From: Alicyclobacillus mali NBRC 102425
GTDB lineage: Bacteria; Bacillota; Bacilli; Alicyclobacillales; Alicyclobacillaceae
Assembly: GCF_001570745.1 (NCBI RefSeq)
Contig: NZ_BCSG01000004.1
Location: 62,001 to 126,000, forward strand
Direction of reading: 5' to 3'
DNA: 64,000 nt
The notes beneath the pieces are model-generated. The model was not told where the DNA came from. It searched no databases and saw only the letters and a list, made by a program, of their open reading frames with translations. Shown here piece by piece: positions 51,731-59,605 of the stretch. How positions within the stretch are numbered: the first letter of the stretch is position 1; each line of letters begins with the position of its first letter. A program made the translations under genes and the position numbers.

Positions 51731-53335
51731 TCAGCCCGTCTTCTCGGCGCGCTCGCGCTCCAGCTTCCGCTGGATGTCCTGGCGCAGCACGTACTTCTGG
51801 ATCTTGCCGCTCGCCGTCCGCGGCATCTCGTCGATGATCTCGAGCCGCTCCGGCCAGTAGATCTTCGCCATGCCGCGCTCACCGAGGAAATCCGTGATGT
51901 CGCACAGTTCCAGCCGCTTGGCGCCCGGTTTCAGCACCACGTAGGCGCAGGCGCGCTCGCCGAGCCGCTCGTCCGGCATGGCCACCACGGCCGCGTCGGC
52001 GATGTCCGGGTGCTGGTACAGGAGGTCTTCAATCTCCACCACCGGGATCTTCTCGCCACCGCGGTTCACCACGTCCTTCTTCCGCCCCGTGATGCGCAGA
52101 TAACCGCCCTCGTCGATCACGGCGAGATCGCCCGTGTCGAAAAAGCCGTCCGGCGTCATGGCCGCCTCGTACCACTCGGGGTGATGGAGGTAGGTGACGA
52201 ACATGGCGGGCGTCTTCACCTGGAAGTTGCCCTCGGTGCCGGGCGGGAGCTCGCGGCCCTCCTCGTCCACCACGCGGATCTGCATGCGGTCGAGCACGCG
52301 CCCGTCTGTGCCCCACAGCTTCTCCGGCGGATCCGACGGCCGCCCGACGGTGACGAGGCACGATTCGGTGGACCCCCATGCGCCGACGACGGCGCACTGA
52401 AGCTTCTCGCGCGCCTCCTGCGCGAGCTGGCGCGGGATGGCGGCGCCGGTGGCGATGAAGAGCCGAAGCCCCTTCGGCGGCCTGTCCGCGCGGGTGATGT
52501 CAGAGAGAAACGGCATGGCGGCCTGGACGAACGTCGCGCCGTGCTCCTCAATGGCCGCGCGCGCCTTGTCCACGTCCCAAATGGCGTGATAAATTCCCGG
52601 GGCCCCAATATAGAAGGAAACGAGCATTCCGTAGAGAAATCCTGTCTGGTGAGCGGTCGGGGAGGGCACCCAGATCCGGTCCTTCGACGTGAGCCCGAGC
52701 GTGCGCGTGTGGATGAGAAGCGCCTCGGAAAGCGTCCCGTGCGTGTGCAACACGCCCTTCGGCTCGCCGGTGGTGCCGGACGTGTACAGAAGCTGCGAGT
52801 GGCTGTCCGGCCCAGGCCTTCTCGCCGAAAGCGCCTCCTTCGCCGCCTCGGCGTCCGCTTCCTGCGCGAGGAGGCCGCCGAGATCGGACGAAAGCGGGGC
52901 GTACGGGGCCATCGGCAGGATGAGCGCGTGTTCGACGCGCGGCGCTTCCTTCAGGACGCTCTCGACAAACGGCCGATAGTCGAAGCGGCGGAACGCGTCC
53001 GGCGCGATGAAGACGCGGCTCTCGGACGAGTTCAGGATGAAGGCTACCTCGCGCTCGCGGAGCTGAGGCAGGATCGGGCACGGCGTGGCGCCCACCTTCC
53101 AGATGGCGAGCGTCAGCGCCACAAACGGCCAGCCGCTCGGGAGCTGATACGCCACGGCCTCGCCGGGCTTCACGTCGAGCTGAAGCAGGCGCGCTGCGAT
53201 GCGCGCAGCAAGCCGGTCGAGCTCCGCGTAGGTGAGCATGACGGGCTCGTCGCCGTAGAGGTCGATCACGGCGATTTGTCCCGGGTTGTCGCGCAGGGTG
53301 GTTTCGAACTGATCCAAGAACAAAGGAGCGCTCAC
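51731..53335 (-). CDS. AMP-forming acyl-CoA ligase (first of two)
   Basis: This 534-residue ANL-superfamily enzyme activates a carboxylate via acyl-AMP. The motifs are QLLYTSGTTGEPKGV (P-loop-like), VVGAWGSTES, GFFDTGDLAVIDEGG, LRITGRKKDVVNRGGEKI and the C-terminal Lys in PRTASGKIQKYV. It resembles AliA/cyclohexanecarboxylate- and medium-chain CoA ligases. A role in activating shikimate or a derived ring acid fits the locus. The GTG start at 53335 has GAAAGGGG upstream; longer readings would run through the operator region. It is the promoter-proximal gene of the leftward arm. Confidence 0.9.
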   Translation of the reverse strand: MSAPLFLDQFETTLRDNPGQIAVIDLYGDEPVMLTYAELDRLAARIAARLLQLDVKPGEAVAYQLPSGWPFVALTLAIWKVGATPCPILPQLREREVAFILNSSESRVFIAPDAFRRFDYRPFVESVLKEAPRVEHALILPMAPYAPLSSDLGGLLAQEADAEAAKEALSARRPGPDSHSQLLYTSGTTGEPKGVLHTHGTLSEALLIHTRTLGLTSKDRIWVPSPTAHQTGFLYGMLVSFYIGAPGIYHAIWDVDKARAAIEEHGATFVQAAMPFLSDITRADRPPKGLRLFIATGAAIPRQLAQEAREKLQCAVVGAWGSTESCLVTVGRPSDPPEKLWGTDGRVLDRMQIRVVDEEGRELPPGTEGNFQVKTPAMFVTYLHHPEWYEAAMTPDGFFDTGDLAVIDEGGYLRITGRKKDVVNRGGEKIPVVEIEDLLYQHPDIADAAVVAMPDERLGERACAYVVLKPGAKRLELCDITDFLGERGMAKIYWPERLEIIDEMPRTASGKIQKYVLRQDIQRKLERERAEKTG

Positions 53336-53360
53336 GGGCGCCGCCCCTTTCCGCACAAAA

Positions 53361-53377
53361 TTCGTACCTGGTGATAA
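53361..53377. promoter_or_regulatory. FapR-like operator, box 1
   Basis: TTCGTACCTGGTGATAA matches 14 of 17 positions of a TTAGTACCTGGTACTAA-type FapR site as I recall it. It lies at about +1 to +20 of the minus-strand promoter at 53380-53409. GGTGATA (53370-53376) and TATCACC (53384-53390) also form a perfect inverted repeat overlapping it. Confidence 0.62.
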
Positions 53378-53379
53378 GC

Positions 53380-53409
53380 ATTCTATCACCGCTCGGTCGA
53401 CGGATTCAA
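53380..53409 (-). promoter_or_regulatory. probable sigma-A promoter of the acyl-CoA ligase-ACAD-DAHP synthase arm
   Basis: On the minus strand TTGAAT (53409-53404) and TAGAAT (53385-53380) are separated by 18 bp; the -10 matches five of six bases. The start would fall in FapR-like box 1. Confidence 0.58.
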
Positions 53410-53422
53410 TACCAGGTGTTAA
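53406..53422. promoter_or_regulatory. FapR-like operator, box 2
   Basis: TCAATACCAGGTGTTAA shares the TACC-GGT-TAA core with box 1 and overlaps the -35 of the minus-strand promoter. It also lies just upstream of a plus-strand TATAAG (53431-53436) that could be the -10 of the rightward arm. Confidence 0.58.
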
Positions 53423-53431
53423 TATCAGCTT

Positions 53432-53448
53432 ATAAGACCAGGTGCGAA
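53432..53448. promoter_or_regulatory. FapR-like operator, box 3
   Basis: ATAAGACCAGGTGCGAA repeats the ACCAGGTG core of box 2, 26 bp away. It overlaps the putative plus-strand -10 (TATAAG) and transcription start, a position suited to repression of the rightward arm. Confidence 0.45.
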
Positions 53449-53495
53449 AACATGCGTGCCGCGCGGGACGTGCGCGGCCGGGACGAGGTGACATC

Positions 53496-55505
53496 ATGCC
53501 AGAGAGATGGATGAAACGGCGCTATGAAGCGCTGGCCCAGCCGGGGAAGATTGGTTCACTGGAGCTTCCGCACCGCATTCTCATGGGCTCCATGCACATG
53601 GGCCTCGAGCACGACGACGACGAGATGATAGCGCGCCTGTGCGCCTTTTACCGCGAGCGCGCGCTGGGCGGCGCGGCACTCATCATCACGGGCGGCGCGT
53701 GCGTGCTGCCGGAGGGCGGCGGCCACATGTTGACGCTCACGAACCCGCGCCACGTGGAGCGGCTGGCGCAACTGCCGAAGGCCGTGCACGAGGTGGGCGG
53801 CCGCATCGCGCTTCAACTCTACCACGCGGGCAGGTATGCGTTTTCGGAGGAGATTGGCCAGCAGGCCGTGGCGCCAAGCCCGCTTCCGTCTCGGCTCACG
53901 CGCGAGACGCCTCGCGAGATGACGCTCGAGGACATCCGCCGCACCATCGAGGGCTACGCGAACGCGGCGCGCACCGCGAAGGAGATAGGCTTTGACGCCA
54001 TCGAGATCATGGGGTCGGAAGGCTATCTCCTCAACCAGTTTTTGTCGCCCGTCACCAACCACCGCAATGACGAGTACGGCGGCGATTTCGAGCGGCGCAT
54101 GCGGCTGCCGCTCGAGGTGGTGGAGGCGGTGCGCCGCGCCGTGGGGCCTGCGTACCCCATCATCTTCCGCATGTCCGGGCTCGACTGCATGCCCGGCAGC
54201 ACCACGGCGGAGGAGACCATCCAATTCGCGCAGGCGCTCGAGAGGGCGGGGGTGGACGCGCTCAACGTCGGCATCGGCTGGCACGAGGCCGCCGTGCCCA
54301 CGGTGCAGCAGGTGGTGCCGCGCGGCGGGTTTGCCGGCGTGGCTGGGTTCGTGCGCCAGCACGTCACCGTGCCCGTGCTCGCCGCCAATCGCCTGAACGT
54401 GCCGGAGGTGGCCAACGAGCTTGTGGCGGACGGCTTCCTCGACTTCATCGCCCCTGCGCGCCCGTGGCTCGCGGACGCCGAGTTCGCGAAGAAGATCCTC
54501 GAGGGCGATCGCGACGGCCTGAACGTGTGCATCGCCTGCAACCAGTCCTGCCTGGATCACACGCTCGTGAAGCCGTACCGCGTCGTGAGCTGCCTCGTCA
54601 ACCCGCGCGCGGGCTACGAGGCGCTCCGTCCGCGCGTGAAGGGCCCCGCGCGGCGGCGCGTGGCGGTGGTCGGTGGCGGGCCGGCGGGGCTCGAGGCGGC
54701 GCGCGCGGCCGCGGAGCGCGGGCACGAGGTCACGCTGTTCGAGCGGGACAAGGAGCTCGGCGGGCAGTTCCGCCTCGCCTCGCGCATCCCGGGCAAGGAC
54801 GAGTTTTTGGAGACGATTCGGTATTATGAGGTCATGCTTGAACGCCTGGGCGTGACTGTTACAATGCAGACAGAGCCGAGCCTGGACCAGCTCGCCGAGT
54901 TTGACGACGTGATCGTCGCGGTGGGCGTGAAGCCGAAGGCGCCGGGCATCCCGGGCGAGGATCTGCCGCACGTGGTGTCGTACCAGGATCTGCTCATGGG
55001 CCGCGTGCAGCCGGGCCGGAACATCGTCATCCTCGGCGCGGGCGGCATCGGCTGTGACGTCGCCGTGTTCCTCGGCACCAGGCGGCGCATGACACCCGAG
55101 GCGCTGGCGTTCTTCGAGGAGCAGGGGCTGCCGGTGCCAGAGCCCATTGAGCGCACCATCACCATGCTCGCGCGAAGCGACCGCATCGGCCGCGGCATCG
55201 GGCGCAGCACGCGCTGGGTGGTTCGCCAGGAGATGCAGCGGCTCGGCGTGAACGTCGTGCCGAACGTGGCGATGCTCGAAATCACGCGGGACGGCGTGCG
55301 AATTGCGCGCGAGGGCCGCGAGGAATTGGTCCCGGCGGATCAGGTGGTGCTCTGCACCGGACAATTGCCGCACGAGGCGGATTGGGTGGAGAAGCTCCCG
55401 CCGCGCGTGCGCGTGCACGTCGTCGGCGGCGCGAAGGACAGCCGCGACATCAACGCGGCGCGAGCCATCCGCGAGGCCTGGACGGCCGCGTACGAGATTG
55501 GATGA
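53496..55505 (+). CDS. 2,4-dienoyl-CoA reductase-type NADH:flavin oxidoreductase (FadH-like)
   Basis: This 669-residue protein has an FMN-binding old-yellow-enzyme barrel (about 1-360), a [4Fe-4S] segment with CIACNQSCLDHTLVKPYRVV then SCLVNP (C-x2-C-x3-C-x12-C), and FAD/NAD(P) domains (VAVVGGGPAGLEAARAA, IVILGAGGIGCDVAV). The active-site Tyr is in SEGYLLNQFLSPVTN and the His in GIGWHEAAVPT. Such enzymes reduce conjugated dienoyl thioesters by one double bond. In this locus a cyclohexadiene-carboxyl thioester is a reasonable substrate. ATG 53496 follows ACGAGGTGACATC. It opens the rightward arm after the FapR-like boxes. Confidence 0.9.
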   Translation: MPERWMKRRYEALAQPGKIGSLELPHRILMGSMHMGLEHDDDEMIARLCAFYRERALGGAALIITGGACVLPEGGGHMLTLTNPRHVERLAQLPKAVHEVGGRIALQLYHAGRYAFSEEIGQQAVAPSPLPSRLTRETPREMTLEDIRRTIEGYANAARTAKEIGFDAIEIMGSEGYLLNQFLSPVTNHRNDEYGGDFERRMRLPLEVVEAVRRAVGPAYPIIFRMSGLDCMPGSTTAEETIQFAQALERAGVDALNVGIGWHEAAVPTVQQVVPRGGFAGVAGFVRQHVTVPVLAANRLNVPEVANELVADGFLDFIAPARPWLADAEFAKKILEGDRDGLNVCIACNQSCLDHTLVKPYRVVSCLVNPRAGYEALRPRVKGPARRRVAVVGGGPAGLEAARAAAERGHEVTLFERDKELGGQFRLASRIPGKDEFLETIRYYEVMLERLGVTVTMQTEPSLDQLAEFDDVIVAVGVKPKAPGIPGEDLPHVVSYQDLLMGRVQPGRNIVILGAGGIGCDVAVFLGTRRRMTPEALAFFEEQGLPVPEPIERTITMLARSDRIGRGIGRSTRWVVRQEMQRLGVNVVPNVAMLEITRDGVRIAREGREELVPADQVVLCTGQLPHEADWVEKLPPRVRVHVVGGAKDSRDINAARAIREAWTAAYEIG

Positions 55506-55523
55506 GCCGGGGAGGCGACACGT

Positions 55524-56309
55524 TTGTTACTGGAAGGAAAGCGGGCATTCATCACCGGATCGAGCCGCGGCATCGGCCGCGCCATCGCTCTACAGATGGC
55601 CAGGCACGGCGCGGACGTGGTGGTCCACTACCGCCGTCAGCCGGAGGAGGCCGAGGCCACCGCGCAGGAGATTCGAAATCTCGGCCGCCGCGCCATGGTC
55701 GTCAAGGCGGAACTCGAGAGCCAGGACGAGCTGAACCAGGCGTTCGACCAGATTGAGCGCGAGTTTGGCGATCTCGACATCTTCGTCGCGAACGCCGCCG
55801 CGTCGGCGTTCAAGCCCATCGAGCAGCTGAAGGACTACCACCTCGACCGGACGTACCGCGTGGTGATTCACAGCACCGTGTTCGCGGCGCAGCGCGTCAT
55901 CCCCATGATGGAGCGGCGCGGCGGCGGCCGGATCATCACCATGTCGAGCATGGGCAGCACCTTCACGCTGCCCAATTACGCCACGCTCGGCACGGCGAAG
56001 GCGGCGCTCGAGGCGCTCACCCGCTACCTCGCCCGCGAGGCCGCGCCGAAGAACATCACGGTGAACGCCATCAACCCAGGCGTCGTCGACACGGAGTCCG
56101 CCCGCTTCTACGGGGCGGATCACTACGACGCTTATCGCCGCGACGTGGAGGCGCACACGCCGCTCGGCCGCCTCGCGTCGCCGGAAGAGGTGGCGGACGT
56201 CGCCGTCTTCCTCGCGAGCGATCTCAGCCGCTTTGTCACCGGCCAGGTCATCTGGGTGGACGGCGGTCTGACGCTTCTCACGGGCGGATTCGAAAGCTTT
56301 TCATCCTAA
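55524..56309 (+). CDS. enoyl-thioester reductase-type SDR (FabL/ChcA-like)
   Basis: This 261-residue SDR is a paralogue of the FabL-type protein at 41.9 kb. The cofactor loop is FITGSSRGIG, and FVANAAASAFKPIEQ replaces the usual NNAG. The active site is Y152-x6-K159 (YATLGTAK), the enoyl-reductase spacing. FVTGQVIWVDGGLTLL closes the protein. Streptomyces ChcA, which reduces 1-cyclohexenylcarbonyl-CoA to cyclohexanecarboxyl-CoA, is an SDR of this general kind, so this gene is the best ChcA candidate in the window. The start is a TTG with GGGGAGG 8 bp upstream. It is 18 bp after the dienoyl reductase. Confidence 0.85.
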   Translation: MLLEGKRAFITGSSRGIGRAIALQMARHGADVVVHYRRQPEEAEATAQEIRNLGRRAMVVKAELESQDELNQAFDQIEREFGDLDIFVANAAASAFKPIEQLKDYHLDRTYRVVIHSTVFAAQRVIPMMERRGGGRIITMSSMGSTFTLPNYATLGTAKAALEALTRYLAREAAPKNITVNAINPGVVDTESARFYGADHYDAYRRDVEAHTPLGRLASPEEVADVAVFLASDLSRFVTGQVIWVDGGLTLLTGGFESFSS

Positions 56310-56334
56310 ATCCTCTACGCAAAGGAGATGCGAC

Positions 56335-56589
56335 ATGGCAACGTTGAGCAGGGAAGATATCGAGGCGCGCGTGCGCAAGGTGGTTGCGAATCAGCTTCAA
56401 CTGTCCGAGTCTGAGGTGAAGCCGGACAGCCTGTTTGTGGACGATCTCGGCGCGGACTCTCTCGACCTCACCGAGCTCGCCGTCGCGTTTGAGGACGAGT
56501 TCGACCTCGAGATCCCCGAGGCCGACTTCGGCCAGTTGTCCACCGTGGCGGGCGTGGTCGACTACATCGAGCGCCGCCTGTCCGCGTGA
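56335..56589 (+). CDS. dedicated acyl carrier protein
   Basis: This 84-residue acidic four-helix protein has the 4'-phosphopantetheine attachment Ser42 in LGADSLDLTEL. It is similar in size to AcpP but lies among acyl-activating and reducing enzymes rather than beside fabF or fabD, so it is probably a second, pathway-specific carrier. ATG 56335 follows AAAGGAGATGCGAC. Its TGA overlaps a GTG of the following ligase frame, and the ligase start proper is 54 bp later. A ring acid could be carried on this protein while it is dehydrated and reduced. Confidence 0.93.
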   Translation: MATLSREDIEARVRKVVANQLQLSESEVKPDSLFVDDLGADSLDLTELAVAFEDEFDLEIPEADFGQLSTVAGVVDYIERRLSA

Positions 56590-56642
56590 CGGCCGGGCGC
56601 AAAGCTGAGGCGGCGCAAACTCCCCGAAGTGGAGGCGTGGCG

Positions 56643-58301
56643 ATGTTTGACTTTCCGGGCCGCACGCTGTCGGAAGAGCGTGCCAAACTGTACTTCGAAA
56701 AGGGCTATTGGACGAACGAGTCGTTTGTCGACGTCCTGTTCGAGGACGTGAAGAAGTATCCGAACTTTGTCCACCGCGACGAGGCGCGCGAGGTGACGTA
56801 CGAGAAGCTGTGGAGCGAGGTGGAGTCCGTGGCCGCCCATCTGTACCGGATGGGCGTGCGCAAGGGGGACACCGTCGCGCTGCAGTTGCCCAATGCGCTC
56901 GATTACGTCGTGGCCGTGTTCGCCTGCGCGCGCATCGGTGCCATCGGCGTGTCGCTGCAGATCGATCTCGGCCGCCAGGCCATCATCTCGAGCATGCGCA
57001 CGTCGCGGGCCAAGGTGTGGATCATCGCGGACTATTTCCGCGGCGAGTCGCTCTACGACATGGCCGTGAGCCTGAAGCCGGAGTTGCCGGATCTCACGCA
57101 CGTCGTCGTCCAGGGCGATCCGGAGCGCGCCCCCGAAGGCGCCACGACCTTCGCCAGCCTGCGCGAGGCCGGGGACAAGCTCGGCGAGGCGGAGCTTGAG
57201 GCCAACAAGCCCGGCCCGCTCGACGCCTTCTTGATGGTGTTCACCTCGGGCACCACAGGATCGCCGAAGGGCGTCGTGCACCTGCACGCGAACTACCTCT
57301 GGGCGGCCCGGGCGTACGCGAAAAACTTCGGCTATCAGCCGGGGGAGGCCGTGCTGTGCCTCGCGCCCATCTGCCACCAGACGGGCATGCTCGCCGGCGT
57401 CATGATGACCGTGGCGAGCGGCGGCCGGATCATGCTCCTCGACCGGTTCTCCGCGAGCCGCGTCATCGCGTGGATTGAGAAGTACAAGCCGGCGTACCTC
57501 GTCGGCGCGCCGCCGCACGTCATCCACGTGGCCAACGCGCCCAACCTGAAGCAGGCGGACACCTCGAGCGTGAAGCTGTTCATCTACGCCGGGGCGCCCG
57601 TGCCGAAGGCGGTGCTCGAGCAGCTGCAGCGCGACAGCGGCATCAAGGTGGGCTGCATGTTCGGCTGGACCGAGGGCTTCCTCGCCACCGCCACCCGGCC
57701 GGACGATCCGCTCGAGGCGCTCTCCTCCACCGTCGGCTTCGTCATCCCGGGCACGGAGGTCCGCCTGGTCGACGAGGACGGCAACGACGTCAAGCCGGGC
57801 GAGCCGGGCGAGATGTGGGCGCGCGGACCGAACTTCAGTGCGGGCTATTATCACAATCCCGAGGCGGCGCACCGCCAGTGGGACGAGGACGGCTGGTTCC
57901 ACTCCGGCGACATTCTGCGCCAGGACGAAAACGGCCGCTATATCTTCATCGCGCGAGCGGACGACATCATCAACCGCGGCGGGACGAAGATCGATCCGAA
58001 GACCGTGGAGGACGCCATCTCGAAGCACGAGGCCGTGCAGAACGTCGCCGTGGTCGGTGCGCCGGACCCGACGCTCGGCCAGATGACGGTGGCCTGCGTC
58101 ATCCTGAAGGAGGGCGCGAAGCCGTTCACGCTGCGCGAGCTGCGCGATTTTCTCGCCGAACAGGGGCTTGCGAAGTTCCAGTTCCCCGACCGGCTCGAGT
58201 TCATGACGGAGTTCCCGCAGACGCACTCCGGGAAGATCAAGAAGAAGGATCTGCGCGAGCGGTTTCGGCTCGAGGCCGAGGGCCAAGGCGTGAACGCGTG
58301 A
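56643..58301 (+). CDS. AMP-forming acyl-activating enzyme (second ligase)
   Basis: This 552-residue ANL enzyme resembles the benzoate-CoA ligase/2,3-dihydroxybenzoate-AMP ligase branch. Motifs are LMVFTSGTTGSPKGVVHLH, CMFGWTEGFLAT, GWFHSGDILRQDENGRY, IFIARADDIINRGGTKI and THSGKIKKKDL with the catalytic Lys. Its position directly after an ACP suggests it may load an aryl- or cycloalkyl-type acid onto that ACP, as DhbE-type enzymes do; CoA ligation is the alternative. ATG 56643 has GGAGG 7 bp upstream. An earlier GTG (56586) overlapping the ACP stop would add 19 residues. Confidence 0.88.
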   Translation: MFDFPGRTLSEERAKLYFEKGYWTNESFVDVLFEDVKKYPNFVHRDEAREVTYEKLWSEVESVAAHLYRMGVRKGDTVALQLPNALDYVVAVFACARIGAIGVSLQIDLGRQAIISSMRTSRAKVWIIADYFRGESLYDMAVSLKPELPDLTHVVVQGDPERAPEGATTFASLREAGDKLGEAELEANKPGPLDAFLMVFTSGTTGSPKGVVHLHANYLWAARAYAKNFGYQPGEAVLCLAPICHQTGMLAGVMMTVASGGRIMLLDRFSASRVIAWIEKYKPAYLVGAPPHVIHVANAPNLKQADTSSVKLFIYAGAPVPKAVLEQLQRDSGIKVGCMFGWTEGFLATATRPDDPLEALSSTVGFVIPGTEVRLVDEDGNDVKPGEPGEMWARGPNFSAGYYHNPEAAHRQWDEDGWFHSGDILRQDENGRYIFIARADDIINRGGTKIDPKTVEDAISKHEAVQNVAVVGAPDPTLGQMTVACVILKEGAKPFTLRELRDFLAEQGLAKFQFPDRLEFMTEFPQTHSGKIKKKDLRERFRLEAEGQGVNA

Positions 58302-58304
58302 AGG

Positions 58305-58343
58305 GTGGGGCGCCCGGGCTTGGCGCGGGTGCCCCACGGTTTT
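58305..58343 (+). terminator. strong hairpin with short T-run inside the operon (attenuator-like)
   Basis: GTGGGGC-GCCCG (58305-58316) pairs with CGGGT-GCCCCAC (58326-58337) as a 12-bp stem with a 9-base loop, followed by GG and four T. It lies between the second ligase and the second ACAD-like gene. With so short a T-run it may only partly terminate or may protect the upstream mRNA. Confidence 0.55.
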
Positions 58344-58377
58344 CGTGAGAACGGACCGCGCTTAGGGAGGAGCTTCC

Positions 58378-59604
58378 ATGGACATCTTGAACCCGTCGGC
58401 GCGAGACGCCATCGCGCCGTCGTTCCCATCGTATGACGCCGATCTCGTCGCGCGCGCGAACGAGATCCGCAACCGGGTCATTCAGTTTCGCGAGGAGGAA
58501 GGCGCCGAGTGGGGCGCGCAAATTGAGCGCGACGAACGCATTCCCGAGGCGCTCTGGGCGCGCATCCGCGAGCTCGGCTTCCACAAGCTGACGCAGCCCA
58601 AGTGGGTCGGCGGGGAGGGGCTGCCGCTCGGCCTCTATTTCCCCATCCTCGAAGAGGTCGCGCACATGCACGGCACCATCCGCATGATGGTGCACGCGTA
58701 CAACAGCATCTGGCGCACGGTGGGGCAGGGCACGCGCGAGCAGCAGGAATACTGGCTGAAGAAGCTGGTGAACGAGGGCGCGCTCGTCGCGTTTGCGCTC
58801 ACCGAACCCGACAACGGCACGGGCATCGATCTGCGCACCATCGCGACGTATGAGAACGGCAAATTCGTGCTGAACGGCCGCAAGCACCTCATCACGTTCG
58901 CCGAGGAGGCGGCCGTGATCGCCGTCATCGCGAAGATGGAGGGCGGCGCGGGCCGCACGGGCCTCACGGCGTTCCTCGTGCCGCAGGGCCGCAAGGGCAT
59001 GAAGCTCACGCCCATGCCGCACATGATGGGCGACAAGGGCTGCTCGCACGCCGTGATCGAATTCGAAAACTGCGAAGTCGGCGAGGACGAGGTGCTCGGC
59101 GAAATTGGCGAAGGGTTTGGCGTCGCGGTGCGCGGCTTTTTGGACCAGAGCCGCGCGTGCATCGCGCAGAGCGCGGTGGGGCTCGCGCAGGAGGCGCTGG
59201 ACCGCGCGCTCGATCACGTCCGGCGCCGCACGACGTTCGGCAAGGCGCTCGCGAGCCGGCAGGCCGTGCAGATGCGGCTGGCGGAGATGCAGATTGCGAT
59301 TCAGGGCGCAAGGCTTCTCTGCCTCGACGCGGCCTACAAGTACGACCAAGGGCGCGACATCTCGCTCGAAGCCGCCATCGCGAAGGCGAACGCCATCCGC
59401 ATGGTGGGCGAGGTGACGGACGGGGCGCTCTCGCTCTACGGGGGCATCGGCTACGCGGTGACAAGCCCCGTGGAGCGGCTGTACCGCGACGCGAGATCGC
59501 TCTGGTTCGAGGAGGGCACGCTTGAGATGCAGAAGATGACCATCGCGGAGGCGCTCTTGACCGAGGCGCGCCGGCGCGAGCGGGCGCAGAAGAGGGCTGA
59601 GTGA
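58378..59604 (+). CDS. acyl-CoA dehydrogenase-like flavoprotein (second of two)
   Basis: This 408-residue ACAD-fold protein carries ALTEPDNGTGIDLRTIAT and GRKHLITFAEEAAVIAV as FAD/substrate motifs; the catalytic Glu is in LWFEEGTLEMQKM. ALSLYGGIGYAVTSPVERLYRDAR is the usual C-terminal FAD-contacting segment. It differs clearly from the first ACAD, so the two probably handle different intermediates. ATG 58378 has GGGAGGAGC upstream. The zinc dehydrogenase gene starts 1 bp after its stop. Whether it dehydrogenates, dehydrates or reduces a ring thioester cannot be told from sequence. Confidence 0.88.
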   Translation: MDILNPSARDAIAPSFPSYDADLVARANEIRNRVIQFREEEGAEWGAQIERDERIPEALWARIRELGFHKLTQPKWVGGEGLPLGLYFPILEEVAHMHGTIRMMVHAYNSIWRTVGQGTREQQEYWLKKLVNEGALVAFALTEPDNGTGIDLRTIATYENGKFVLNGRKHLITFAEEAAVIAVIAKMEGGAGRTGLTAFLVPQGRKGMKLTPMPHMMGDKGCSHAVIEFENCEVGEDEVLGEIGEGFGVAVRGFLDQSRACIAQSAVGLAQEALDRALDHVRRRTTFGKALASRQAVQMRLAEMQIAIQGARLLCLDAAYKYDQGRDISLEAAIAKANAIRMVGEVTDGALSLYGGIGYAVTSPVERLYRDARSLWFEEGTLEMQKMTIAEALLTEARRRERAQKRAE

Positions 59605-59605
59605 C

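Noticed and set aside
50492-53374. A 960-codon plus-strand frame antisense to the ligase and ACAD genes
   Set aside because: Same antisense GC effect. The opposite strand encodes complete, motif-bearing enzymes.
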